Notes: a model not told the origin generated them from the letters alone. Positions 9,320 to 18,855 are shown, numbered from the stretch's first letter. The stretch is DNA of 64,000 nucleotides from Micromonospora sp. WMMD1082 (GCF_029626175.1 NZ_JARUBM010000002.1:3799001-3863000); one strand, 5' to 3'. Made by a program: numbers and translations.

Positions 9320-10104
9320 TAACGCGGCCGGGGGCGGCTCACCGGTGGCCGGCGATGATCGCGCTGCTGATCGCCTTGGCGGCGGCGATCGCGGCGACCT
9401 TCACCCTTGCCCTGCCCGCCGATGGCGAGGTCGCCCGGGTGGTGCTCTGGGAACTGCGGACGCCCCGACTGCTGCTGGCGCTGCTCGACGGAGCGGCCGT
9501 CGGCGTCGCCGGGCTGCTGATGCAGGCCGCGTTGCGCAACCCGCTGGCCGTACCCGAGTTGCTCGGTGTGTCGACCGGCGGTGCGCTCGCGGCTGCCGTG
9601 GTGATGGTGGTGGTGTGGGCGCTCCCGGTTCCGGCGGCGGCGCAGCCCGTGGTGGCGCTGGTCGGTGCCCTCGGCGGCGGCGCGCTGTGCCTGGCCGCGG
9701 CCAGGACCGGCCGTGGGCCGGGCGCGGTCCTGCTGATCGGCGCGGCGATGTCCACGGCGTTGCAGGCGGTGCTGCTGGCGGTGATGGCCTCCGCCGACCG
9801 CCTGCAGTACGACACGCTCTTCCGCTACCTGGTGGGCAGTCTCACCGGGATCACCTGGGAGCATGCCCGGCTCCCCCCCGCCGTGGCTGCTGCTGTGCGC
9901 GCCGCTGGTCGTGGCGGTCTTGCCCGCGCTCGGCGTGCTGCGCCTCGGCGACGAGGCGGCCGCCGCGCTCGGGTTGCACGTCGGGCGGGCACGCGTCGCG
10001 GTGCTCGGGCTCGCCGCCGTCCTGGTCGCCGTTGTCGTCGGCCCGTGCGGTCCGATCACCTGGTCGACCGTCGGCCTGCCCAACCGTCGACACCGACCGG
10101 TGCC

Positions 10105-10385
10105 GCTGATGCCTGCCACGCTGCCACTCGTCCCGAGCCCTCACCGGCCGTCCGCCACCCGACGCGCGTACTGACGCGCCGGATCCTGCTGGTCCGTCGC
10201 CGCCACCACCTACAAGATGATCGAGGCGATTGTCGCGATCGCCGCCGGCACCATCGCCTCCTTCCTCCACGGCGCCGACCGGGTTCGGCCTCGACTCGAT
10301 GGTCGACGTCTCCACCGCCGCTGCGGTCGCCTGGCAGTTCACCGGCCGCGACCGCGACCGCCGCGAGCGCACCGCGCTACAGGTC
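10105..10385 (+). pseudogene. cation diffusion facilitator transporter, N-terminal fragment
   Basis: Pieces in different frames match the start of CDF/cation-efflux transporters: RVLTRRILLV, then YKMIEAIVAIAAGTIAS, then GFGLDSMVDVSTAAAVAWQF and GRDRDRRERTAL. There are at least two frame breaks (near 10195 and 10280), and the rest of the six-helix protein is missing after about 10385. The fragment is sandwiched between the truncated permease and a glycogen synthase 3' end, with no intact gene nearby. Confidence 0.65.
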
Positions 10386-10494
10386 ATGGTCGGCGGGTAC
10401 GACTTGATGGCGTACCCGCCTATGCACTCGGAAATGTACGCCGGCAGTCATCGGGGAGCGTTCTCCGCCCTCGCCACTAATCGCCGCCGAGTGG

Positions 10495-10925
10495 AGGGGT
10501 TGGTCGCCGAGCTGCGGGCGAGCCGGTCCGGGATCGCCTGGGTGGCAGAGATGCTGCCGAAGTCCGAGGTGATCCAGGTGCTGACCCACGCCACCGTCTT
10601 CGTCTGCCCGTCGGTGTACGAGCCGATGGGCATCGTCATCCTGGAGGCGATGGCCTGCGAGACGGCGGTGGTGGCGACCGCCACCGGCGGCATCTCGGAA
10701 GTGGTCGCCGACGGCGAGACCGGGCTGCTGGTCCCGATCGAGCAGGCCGCCGACGGCTCCGGCGCGCCGCTGGACCCGTCCCGCTTCGAGGCCGCTCTGG
10801 CGGCACGGCTCACTGAGCTGCTCGCCAACCCGCAGCACGCCGCCGAGCCGGCCGCCGCCGGGCTGTCGACTTCTCCTGGGACGCCATCGCCCACCAGACC
10901 CTGGCCTGTACCGGTCGGTGGTGCG
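10495..10925 (+). pseudogene. glgA: glycogen synthase (GlgA, actinobacterial type), C-terminal fragment
   Basis: Encodes about 135 residues of the C-terminal GT-B domain: EGLVAELRASRSGIAWVAEM, the block VFVCPSVYEPMGIVILEAMA, then TAVVATATGGISEVVADGE and LLVPIEQAADGSG. It retains the Glu-containing PMGIVxLEAMA sugar-nucleotide motif. The last part (FSWDAIAHQTLA) is in another frame and a further shift precedes the expected LYRSVVRQ. The N-terminal two thirds are absent. The 110 bases just upstream (10386-10494) are not recognisable. A dead fragment, carried here by rearrangement. Confidence 0.78.
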
Positions 10926-11009
10926 GCAGGGCACCGCGGCCAGGGTCGTGACCTGCCCGAGCGGGGCGGCCCACTGGACCGGTGCCCGGTCCTCATTGTG
11001 CCCGCACGT

Positions 11010-12647
11010 TCAGGCGCGACTCCACCGTTGGTGTGCGGCGCCGGAGCAGGTCCATAGGACGAGGGGTGAGTTGTTGGCGGTGGCGGCCTGGTTCACGTCG
11101 ACGCACTTGCCGGATTGGTTTCCGCGGATGGTGCCATCGGACTGCATCGTCCATTGCTGGTTGGCGCCGCTGCCGCAGGTCCAGACGATCACTCTGGTAC
11201 CGTTCGCGGTGCCGTTGTTGTCGGCGTCGAGGCATTTGCCTCCGATGCGCAGTTGGCCGGACGTCGCGGTGATGATTTGCGTGGTGCCACCGTTACAGTC
11301 CCAGATGACCGCCCGGGTGCCGTCGTTCGGGACGCCGCCGAGGACATCCAGGCAACGACCGCTTCCGACGCCGCGTAGGCTGAACGTGTCGGTGGGAGTC
11401 GTGGAGCCGGTCCGCACCCGATACATGACCACTCCGTGCGGCGGGACGGTCGCGCTGACTGCCCCGGTGGTGTTTCGGGTCGCTTTGGTCCAAACGTCGA
11501 ACAGGTGGTAGCCGCTGGCCGAGGGCATGCCGATCTCGGTGGCGGTGGTGGACACCGTCGCGGTGCTGTTGGAGCGGTTCAGCAGGGCGACAGCTCCGGA
11601 ACCGTCACTGAGGGTCTTCGCCCATACCTCGGTCTCGCCGAAATCACGGACCCGCTGGGCCTGCCGGCCGGCGCTGTCCTGGTTGATTGCCAGCACATCC
11701 GGGTTTGTCAGGACGGTGCGCACGTCCGCGGTCATTGAGGTGATGTCGTTGCCGGCCATCAGCGGGGCGGCCATGATGGCCCGCATGCTGAAGTGTGCCC
11801 GGTTCTCGGTAGGGGTGAAGGTGTTGCGGACGCCCACGACGAGCATGTCGGGGTCGTTCCAGTGCTGCGGTCCCGCCCAGGAGTGCAGGGGTGCCTGCAC
11901 GTCGAGGATCTCGGTGATGCCCATGAAGCAGTCGGCGCGGCAGCCGGTGCTCCACCGGTCGGTGATGTCCTCCGTGGTGCGCCACATGTCCGCTACCGAG
12001 CCCCAGTTGTAGGAGGGCCCGGTGTTGGAGTGGGCGCTGTTGGGGTTGATCGAGTAGACAATCGGCCGGCCTGTGGCACGCAGCGCGTCGCGCATCTTGG
12101 AGAAGCTGGCGACTTGGTCGTTCACCGTTCCCCACGGCGAGCACCAGTCGTACTTGAGGAAGTCGACGCCCCACGATGCGAACGTGTTGGCGTCCTGCTG
12201 CTCCCGGTTGAGGGCGCCGGTGGCGCCACCGATGGTGTTGAAGTACTGGGCGCAGGTCCTCTCGCGGGGCGCCTGGTAGATGCCGAACTTGAGCCCTCGA
12301 GCGTGGATGTAGTCGCCCAGTGCCTTCATGCCGGACGGGAAGCGGGTCGGATCCGCGCGCAGGTTACCGGCGCTGTCACGGGTCGCTGCCTGCCAGCAGT
12401 CGTCGACGACGACGTACTGGTAGCCGGCTGCCCGCATCCCTGAGTTGACCATGGCGTCGGCAGCCGCACGGATCTTACCTTCATCGATGTTGCAGCCGAA
12501 GGTGTTCCAACTGTTCCAGCCCAGCGGCGGGCGGACGGCCGGGCTGCCGGGCGCGGCGGAGACGGGGAGAACGGAGACGAGTGCCGTACCGGCCAACGTC
12601 ACGCAGGTGGCGACGATGGCCATCACCAGTCGAAGAGGACGGTTCAT
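11010..12647 (-). CDS. secreted GH27 alpha-galactosidase with C-terminal CBM13
   Basis: 545-residue extracellular enzyme expected to release alpha-galactose from galacto-oligosaccharides or galactomannan. A Sec signal peptide covers residues 1 to about 32 (cleavage after SVLPVSAA). The GH27 barrel spans about 38-330 with PPLGWNSWNTFGC, the nucleophile Asp near 167 in LKYDWC, and HWNDPDMLVVG. A beta-sandwich domain follows to about 400. A ricin-type CBM13 trefoil fills the last 130 residues, with Q-x-W-like repeats (NQQWTM, HQRWSRA). ATG 12647 has a good GGAAGG site 5-6 bases upstream. It is the one clearly intact gene between 7.4 and 14.4 kb. Confidence 0.95.
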   Translation of the reverse strand: MNRPLRLVMAIVATCVTLAGTALVSVLPVSAAPGSPAVRPPLGWNSWNTFGCNIDEGKIRAAADAMVNSGMRAAGYQYVVVDDCWQAATRDSAGNLRADPTRFPSGMKALGDYIHARGLKFGIYQAPRERTCAQYFNTIGGATGALNREQQDANTFASWGVDFLKYDWCSPWGTVNDQVASFSKMRDALRATGRPIVYSINPNSAHSNTGPSYNWGSVADMWRTTEDITDRWSTGCRADCFMGITEILDVQAPLHSWAGPQHWNDPDMLVVGVRNTFTPTENRAHFSMRAIMAAPLMAGNDITSMTADVRTVLTNPDVLAINQDSAGRQAQRVRDFGETEVWAKTLSDGSGAVALLNRSNSTATVSTTATEIGMPSASGYHLFDVWTKATRNTTGAVSATVPPHGVVMYRVRTGSTTPTDTFSLRGVGSGRCLDVLGGVPNDGTRAVIWDCNGGTTQIITATSGQLRIGGKCLDADNNGTANGTRVIVWTCGSGANQQWTMQSDGTIRGNQSGKCVDVNQAATANNSPLVLWTCSGAAHQRWSRA

Positions 12648-12748
12648 GAGTGCCTTCCGAGAGTTGGAGGATGTCGGCAGGTCGACATCCTGGTTCGGGC
12701 TGCCGACGTGGCGACCCGGGTAGTCCCAGGCCTGTCGACCAGAACGAA

Positions 12749-12974
12749 TTACCAGCCGCGATGGTGCAGATCGTCACGCATGTAGTCATTCGCCTTGACG
12801 CCCGTCTCCGTCACGGTGCGGTTGAACGCACCGCAACTGCCCCCGTCGGCGGCGTGCTGGCGACGCCGGCGTCCAGCGCGGCGAACGCCCGCAGGTCAGC
12901 GCCGAGAGGCCGGCGGCGCACAGCGGAAGAAGGAACAGCGCGCGAGGCGGTGCGTCGGGCGGTGATGAGATTCA
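12749..12974 (-). pseudogene. remnant of a small secreted protein
   Basis: ATG 12974 has a perfect GGAGG site. It opens with a signal-peptide-like N-terminus (MNLITARRTASRA) whose hydrophobic core (LFLLPLCAAGLSAL) is in the next frame. The tail GAFNRTVTETGVKANDYMRD ends at TAA 12749-12751 in a third frame. The native product would be about 70-75 residues. Two single-base shifts break it. I do not recognise the family. Confidence 0.35.
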
Positions 12975-13643
12975 TGAGACCTCCGCTGCGGCCACGGGGG
13001 ATCCGGGCCAGGCCGATAATCGCGATGACGCCACCTGACGTGGTGTCGTCTGGATTATTCGTAACCGAGGTGAGGGTCGACTCACAGGAGCCGAACTAAC
13101 ATGTTCAAAACCGTTCGCAGAGGAACATGCCGCGGGCGCTATCGACGTTGAACCCCGACTGGGGCTGACCCAACCTGGCGGCAAGTACAACACCCAGAGT
13201 CCGATCAAGCTCCTCACACAACTACGCCGATGTCTATGCGGTAGGCCGGTGATCCAGATCCGGGACCCCTCCCAAGGACATGAGGGCAAGCTGCGGCCGT
13301 GACGACGCACGTCTCGTGTCACGTGCGACGGACCGGGCGGCGACTCGGCTCGACGAGGTCCAGGAGACACGCCCCGCGAGCTGGGACACCGATCGCCGTA
13401 CGCCCGTCCGCCACTTCGACAGCGTGGCGAATCCGTCGAATGACTCGATTCAGCCGCGCGGAGCGTTCGCGGTCGCGAGATCGTCGTCACCCGCCGGGGA
13501 CATGCGCCGGCCGGCCCGGTCGGGAATGCGCGTGACCACCGTGTCGATCATTCGCGGACGACAGGCGAATGATCGATTCGGTGGGCGGCCCGTGAGCCGA
13601 GTCTTGATCCCAGCAACCCACCGGACCTAACGAGGAGCAACCC
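12975..13643. other. gene-free stretch with a small dyad
   Basis: About 670 bases without a supportable gene; the open frames on both strands look like chance. A small dyad CATGTTC (13100-13106) / GAACATG (13123-13129) lies about 130 bp upstream of the secreted-protein remnant and could be an old operator. Confidence 0.4.
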
Positions 13644-14412
13644 CTGAAGCCCACCATTGTTTTGATTCACGGCGCCTTCGCCGAGTCGGCCAGTTGGCAC
13701 GGCGTCGTCAGCCGGCTGCGGGCCGCCGGGCACCGGACCATCGCGGCCGGCAACCGCTGCGCAGCCTGTCCGGGGACGCCGCCGCGGTGTCCGATCTGTT
13801 GGCCTCGATCGACGGCCCGATTGTGCTGGTCGGGCATTCGTACGGCGGCATGGTGGCCTCGAACGCCGCGGTCGGCAACGACAACGTGAAGGCCCTCGTC
13901 TACGTGGCTGCCCTGGCACCGGAGAAGGGCGAGAACACGCCCGACCTGCTCGGCAAGTTCCCTGGCGCCACGCTGGGCGAGCACCTGTACGAGATGCCGC
14001 TCAGCGACGGCACCGCCGACGTTTACGTCGACGCGGAGAGCTACCACGAGCACTTCGCCGCGGACCTGCCGGCCGAGCAGGTCGCACTCGACGCCGCCAC
14101 CCAGCGGGCGTTCAACACCTCGGCACTCAACGAGGCACCGGCGAGCCGGCCTGGAAGACCATCCCGTCCTGGTTCATCTCGCCGGAGCTGGACCCCGCCA
14201 TCCCGCTCGAGACGTTCCGCTTCATGGCCGAGCGAGCCGACGCGCGAAAGGCGATCGAAGTCGCCGGCGCCTCACACGCGCTTCCGGCCTCTCAGCCCCA
14301 AGCGGTGGCAGACCTCATCCTCCGCGCCGCCGCCGCCACCGCCGGAGCCGGTAGCCCGGGCAGCGAAACCGAATCGAAAGGACGAACCAGGTTCTCATGG
14401 GCTAACGATTGA
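13644..14412 (+). pseudogene. alpha/beta hydrolase, frameshifted
   Basis: Fragments in three frames make up a typical small alpha/beta hydrolase: IVLIHGAFAESASWHGVV, then LLASIDGPIVLVGHSYGGMV with the nucleophile Ser, then ENTPDLLGKFPGATLGEHLY and the C-terminal IPLETFRFMAERADARK, ending with the catalytic His in GASHALP. One-base deletions occur near 13757 (in a CC run) and near 14142. The natural start is unclear: CTG 13644 sits where homologues usually have ATG, behind a GAGGAG site. Restoring both bases gives an otherwise complete gene of about 255 residues, so this is either recent decay or sequencing error. Confidence 0.8.
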
Positions 14413-14435
14413 CTCTCCCCCGGAGGGAGAGTCAA
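14409..14435. promoter_or_regulatory. 11-bp perfect inverted repeat, MerR-operator-like or terminator
   Basis: Arms TTGACTCTCCC (14409-14419) and GGGAGAGTCAA (14425-14435) around the 5-base loop CCGGA. The left arm starts with a -35-like TTGACT and the layout resembles the dyads between -35 and -10 bound by MerR-family regulators. No merR gene is next to it. It also overlaps the stop codon of the decayed hydrolase, so it could act as a hairpin terminator lacking a T tract. Confidence 0.45.
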
Positions 14436-14627
14436 GGATGCCGACGGTGACCGTGCCTCGTATCGGCCGTGAGCCACTTCACGAAAGCGGCTCGTCTCCC
14501 TGCGGTGTGTACGCTAAAGGTGGCACGATCGGTCGCTCTGAGTCGGAGGGATTCGACCTCTTGATCGCTCTGGGTTGGTCCCACGTTCGGTCTACCAGAT
14601 TCCTGTTGCACATAGGGGGATAGTCCT

Positions 14628-17546
14628 GTGCCAACGACCAGCGGCGACGGGAGACCGTTCTGTTTCGCCGTGCTCGGGCCGGTGCAAGTCTGGCGGCACG
14701 GCGTGGAACTGGACATCGGTGCCCGGCAGCAGCGCCTGATCCTGGCACTGCTTCTGGCCAACGCCGGACAACCGGTCGGTATCGGCGACATCGTCGAGGC
14801 GCTCTGGGACCAGCGGCCGCCCGCAAGCGCCGTCAACGTCGTACACCGCTACATCGGCGCGTTGCGGCGCCTCTTCGAACCCGGTCTGCCGACCCGATCG
14901 GCCGGCCGTTGGCTGCTGGGCGACGCGGCGGGTTATCGCATGCGCGTCGACACGGACAGTCTCGACCTGCTGAAGCTGCGTCAGCTGACCGGGCAGGCGC
15001 GAGCGGACGAGCTCGCCGGGCGGCTCACCGAGGCGATGTCGACATATGAGGACGCACTCAGCATGTGGCGTGGACCGACTGGCGGTGCGTCCGAGCTGGC
15101 CTCGTACGACCGCCTCGCGTTCAGTGTGGTGGACCACGAGTGCGCGGACCTGGCCCGGCAGGCCACTTGTCTGGCGTTGCGCCTGGACCGGGTCCGATCG
15201 GTCCTTCCGGTGTTGTGGCGCTTGGCCGAACACCGCCCGCTGGACGAGGCGTTGCAAGCCCAGTTCCTGCTGGCGCTGTCCGCCGACGGCCAACAAGCCG
15301 AAGCGATCGCACTGTACCAGAACATCCGCCGCCGGCTTGCCGATGAGCTGGGAGTGATGCCGGGTGACGAACTCAGTGCGGCGTACCACCGCATTCTGCG
15401 GCAGAGCGTGGCCGGACCGGAGTCATCCGGGAAGGCCGAGCCGCCGCCGACTGCGCAACCAGGCCGGACACTAATCGGCCGAGCCTCGGGCCTCACCGCG
15501 GTGCTGCCCGCCCAACTGCCGGCAGACCTGCCCTGGTTCACCGGCCGCGACGACGCCCAGCGCCAAACGCTCGGCCTGGTCAACAGCCACGTAATGACCC
15601 AGGCATCGATGCCGGTGCTCGCCATCGACGGCATTCCCGGCATCGGCAAGACCGCCCTGGCCATCCACCTGGCCCACCAACTGGCCGACAGCTATCCGGA
15701 CGGGCAGCTCTACGTCGACCTGCAGGGCTTCGACCCCGACCAGTCGGTGCTGCACCCCGCGGAGGCCCTCCAAGGCTTCCTCAACGCGCTCGGTGTTCCG
15801 GACACCGACATCCCGGCGAGCCATCACGCCCGCAGTGGCCTGTACCGCAGCGTCCTGGCCGGCCGCCGTATCCTCGTCGTGCTCGACAACGCGCACAGCG
15901 TCGAGCAGGTCCGTCCGCTGTTGCCGGGCGCAACCGGCTGCCTCGTGCTGGTCACCAGCCGCAAGCGTCTCACCGGCTTGGCCACCGCGCACGGCGCCCA
16001 CCTCATGACCCTTGACGTGCTGCCACCCGAGGACGCGCGTAACTGCCTGATCCTCCGTATCGGAGCGGACCGGACCTCCGCCGCCCCGGAAGCGATCGAC
16101 GAAATCATAGAGCGGTGCGGGCGGCTCCCGCTGGCGCTGGCGATGGTCGCCGCCCGTGCCCTGGCCCACCCCGATCACCAGCTGGCCGACATCGCCCGGG
16201 AACTGCGGGAGGCGCAGGGCAGCCTGGACGCGTTCTCCGTCGACGACATGGCCAACGACATCCGGGCGATCTTCTCCTGGTCGTACCGGATGCTCGGTGC
16301 CCGCGCGGCTCGCCTGTTCCGGTTGCTGTCGCTTCATCCGGGCCAGGACATCACGGTCGCGGCGATGGCCAGCCTCGCCGGCGTACCGTTGGGCGAGGCG
16401 CGTCTGCTGGCCGGCGAGCTGGTCCGGACCGGCCTGCTCGCGGAGCACACCTTGGGCCGGTTCACCAGCCACGACCTCATTCGGGCGTACGCTCAGGAGT
16501 TGGTTCACCTACACGAGGACGACCAGGCCCGACAGCGTGCGGCCGAACGGCTCGGCCACCACTACCGGCAGACCGTGTACGAAGCAGATCTGCTGCTGAC
16601 ACCCACAATGGTGCTGGACCCGCCGGAGACGCTACAGGGTGTGGTCGTCACCCGCCTGAACGACGCAACTGAGGCGGTCGCCTGGCTCAACGCGGACCGG
16701 CACGTCCTCAGCGCCGTGGTGCAGCGACAGCTCGATGACGGCCGGGTCGCTACGGCCTGGCGCCTGGCGATCAGCCTTCAGCGTTTCCACCAGGGCGAGG
16801 GCTGGTGGCACGACTGGGCGGCGATGGCGCGCGCCTGTCTGCTCGCGGCCACTTCCGCCGGGGACGACCTCGGCCAGGCCCACCTCTCCCGCAGCTTGGC
16901 CGGCGCCGAGCACGTGCTGGGCAACCATGACGAGGCCGCGCGTCTCCTCCGTCAGTCACTGGACCTGTTCGTCGGGCTCGGGCTTCGCTGGGAACAGGCC
17001 CTGGTGTACCGCAACCGCGGCCAGGTGAGCGTCGCGCAGGAGAGTCATCTCGATGCCGTCGCACACTACGAGCGCGCCCTGCGCATCTTCGAGGCGCTGG
17101 GCGACCTGTCCGACCAGGTCATCGTCCTGTGCTGTCTGGCCGACGCGCATTCCTGCCTCGGCCGGCCGAACGTCGGAATGGACCTTGCCAACCGAGCGCT
17201 GCCGATCGCCAGAGCGATGGGTGACCTCAACGGCCAGGGCCTCTGCTACGAGACGCTGGCCAAGTGCTTCCAGGCCAAGGGAGACCTGACTGCCTCGCTG
17301 GCGTCCTGGAGACGGGCGGCCGACATCTACCAGCAGACCGGGTGGCGGATGAACTCGGTCGAGTGCCTGCTGCCACAGGGCGACGCCTCGCTGGCCCTCG
17401 GTGACCCGGACGGAGCCCGTGCAGCCTGGCAGCAGGCACTCGAGCTGCTGAGCCACCTGCGGGTGCCCCAGGTGTCCGCGATCAAGGAACGCCTGCGAGG
17501 TCTGGAGACAGCAAGAGCCGTACGGGTGCCCGGCGGTCGCCGCTGA
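14628..17546 (+). CDS. AfsR/SARP-type transcriptional activator with NB-ARC and TPR domains
   Basis: 972-residue multidomain regulator. Residues about 10-100 form an OmpR-like winged helix (FAVLGPVQVWRHGVELDIG). BTAD covers about 105-255. An NB-ARC ATPase follows, with Walker A GIPGIGKT at about 335-342 and Walker B ILVVLDNAH. C-terminal TPRs run from about 740 to 960. Known role: ATP-dependent activation of antibiotic biosynthetic or developmental promoters by binding direct heptameric repeats near -35. GTG 14628 is preceded by AGGGGGAT. No target genes adjoin it directly, since the region downstream is IS debris. It is intact and contrasts with the decayed genes on both sides. Confidence 0.93.
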   Translation: MPTTSGDGRPFCFAVLGPVQVWRHGVELDIGARQQRLILALLLANAGQPVGIGDIVEALWDQRPPASAVNVVHRYIGALRRLFEPGLPTRSAGRWLLGDAAGYRMRVDTDSLDLLKLRQLTGQARADELAGRLTEAMSTYEDALSMWRGPTGGASELASYDRLAFSVVDHECADLARQATCLALRLDRVRSVLPVLWRLAEHRPLDEALQAQFLLALSADGQQAEAIALYQNIRRRLADELGVMPGDELSAAYHRILRQSVAGPESSGKAEPPPTAQPGRTLIGRASGLTAVLPAQLPADLPWFTGRDDAQRQTLGLVNSHVMTQASMPVLAIDGIPGIGKTALAIHLAHQLADSYPDGQLYVDLQGFDPDQSVLHPAEALQGFLNALGVPDTDIPASHHARSGLYRSVLAGRRILVVLDNAHSVEQVRPLLPGATGCLVLVTSRKRLTGLATAHGAHLMTLDVLPPEDARNCLILRIGADRTSAAPEAIDEIIERCGRLPLALAMVAARALAHPDHQLADIARELREAQGSLDAFSVDDMANDIRAIFSWSYRMLGARAARLFRLLSLHPGQDITVAAMASLAGVPLGEARLLAGELVRTGLLAEHTLGRFTSHDLIRAYAQELVHLHEDDQARQRAAERLGHHYRQTVYEADLLLTPTMVLDPPETLQGVVVTRLNDATEAVAWLNADRHVLSAVVQRQLDDGRVATAWRLAISLQRFHQGEGWWHDWAAMARACLLAATSAGDDLGQAHLSRSLAGAEHVLGNHDEAARLLRQSLDLFVGLGLRWEQALVYRNRGQVSVAQESHLDAVAHYERALRIFEALGDLSDQVIVLCCLADAHSCLGRPNVGMDLANRALPIARAMGDLNGQGLCYETLAKCFQAKGDLTASLASWRRAADIYQQTGWRMNSVECLLPQGDASLALGDPDGARAAWQQALELLSHLRVPQVSAIKERLRGLETARAVRVPGGRR

Positions 17547-17699
17547 AACTCGTCCCCTACGTCGAGGTCGAGTAAGGGACACGGGCCTTCCCTGGCGTCT
17601 TGCCGCAGCCTGGTATAGAGGGATGGGCCGGTGGATCTCGACCAAGATGATCAGATCTGCTGGCTGGCTCTGGCACACATTTTGTGAATCGGGGACCTC

Positions 17700-18010
17700 G
17701 TGCGTGGCCTGTGGGACCTGGTCGAGCAGTGTGCATGGCGTTGTGCGGCGACTGGCCAACGCCGGGCTGCGCGGCCACGAGGTGCTGCTGGCGTGACGGT
17801 TCGCCGATTCAGCTGCGTCGACAGCGGATGCCGGCGGCGGATGTATGTCAAGCAGGTACCCGGGCTCACGCATCGCTATGCCCGTCACCCGCTCCTGGCG
17901 GCCGGTGACCTGCAAGCGGTCGCGGTGGCGTTGGGTGGACGGCCGGGCCGCCGGTTGACACATCACCGGGCGGTGTCGGTGTCCCGGATGACGTTGATCT
18001 GGACGTGTCC
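17700..18010 (+). pseudogene. ISL3-family transposase fragment
   Basis: About 100 residues in two frames match the N-terminal zinc-ribbon region and start of an ISL3-type transposase: VVRRLANAGLRGHEVLLA, then VRRFSCVDSGCRRRMYVKQV followed by PGL, and GRRLTHHRAVSVSRMTL. The catalytic domain is missing, and the sequence meets the 3' end of a leftward regulator fragment at about 18015-18040. The short spacer before it (17547-17699) holds no gene. Confidence 0.65.
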
Positions 18011-18041
18011 TGACCACCTCATGAACCGCCGCGAAGATCAA

Positions 18042-18631
18042 TCACAGAGTACCGATGCCCTGCACGAGCCGCCCGACGACCATCTCCAGCAGGCGGATCA
18101 GCCCCATATCGAGGGCGAGGAACTGACCTCGCGAGGGCGAGGTGAGGGCTGCCTCGACGACGGCGTTCTCCTCGGCCCCGGACGGGATACTCGCCGCGAG
18201 GTCGAGAGCCGGACCGGGCCACCCGGCGGTGAGCAGCCAGATCGCGTGCACCGCGCCGCTCGGCGTGTCCGGCAGGAGGGCGGCCAGTTCGGCCTCGGTC
18301 AGCGGGGTGAGATAGGGGTGCTGGCCGGATTGTCTCGCCTCGGCCGTGGTGGCCACGACCGCCGCGCCGTCGCGTACCAACCAGTCGAGGTCCACGGTCG
18401 GCGCGGTCTGGTCGAGGTCGTCCAGGAGCACCAACTGGGGCCCGGCGGGTCTGCCATCGCCGTACGGTGCACCGGCAGGCCACGCTGCCGGGCGAGGTCC
18501 GCCGCCGCGTCGCCGAGCGTGGTCTTCCCCGACCCGGCAGGTCCCACCACGATCAGGCAACCGCCCACACCAGCGACGGCGCGGTCCAGGAGTCGTTGGA
18601 CGGCGGCACGCTCACGACGACGTCCGATCAT
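18042..18631 (-). pseudogene. LuxR/LAL-type regulator, ATPase N-terminal fragment
   Basis: Starts at ATG 18631 (MIGRRRERAAVQRLLDRA) with Walker A VVGPAGSGKTTL. After a one-base deletion in the G run near 18435 it continues as PQLVLLDDLDQTAPTVDLDW (Walker B), then VVATTAEARQSGQH and a helical segment to a stop at 18042. About 195 residues remain of a protein family normally near 900. The TPR-like middle and the C-terminal LuxR helix-turn-helix are missing. Confidence 0.7.
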
Positions 18632-18654
18632 GAGCCGAGCGTAGGCGCTGCCCC

Positions 18655-18727
18655 CGCGCCCGCCCCCGTCAAGTCCCGCGCGCACTACGCCACGCAGCCC
18701 CCGCGCAACGCGTTGATCAACGCCTGA
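18655..18727 (+). pseudogene. 3' remnant of an ECF sigma factor gene
   Basis: The last 24 codons read VKSRAHYATQPPRNALINA and stop. They closely match the region-4 end of the intact sigma factor at 22446-22961 (VKSRAHYAMRQLRNALLTG). Nothing upstream continues it; the sequence switches to antisense LAL-regulator DNA. It marks a deletion or recombination breakpoint. Confidence 0.6.
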
Positions 18728-18855
18728 GCCGGCCCGCCAGCGGGCGCGACGCCACCCTGACGAGCCGGCGGGACGCACGCAACAATCGGCGACCGGGCCA
18801 CCGGGTGCAGTTGGGCCTCTCCCATCCGTAACAGCATCCGTAGCAGCGTCGCCGG

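Larger units (their letters stand above)
8253..10070 (+). pseudogene. FecCD-family siderophore permease, split by an IS and truncated
   Basis: The first 16 codons (8253-8300) and the rest from 9322 belong to one permease. Removing 8301-9321 restores an unbroken frame into [18 protein letters not shown], the block [20 protein letters not shown] and then [18 protein letters not shown], typical of the first half of FecCD permeases. A further shift sits in a C run near 9872, after which [20 protein letters not shown] continues in another frame. Similarity stops at about 10060 (VVVGPCGPI), so the last third is missing. Known family role: membrane channel for ferric-siderophore uptake. This copy cannot be functional. 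Confidence 0.85.
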
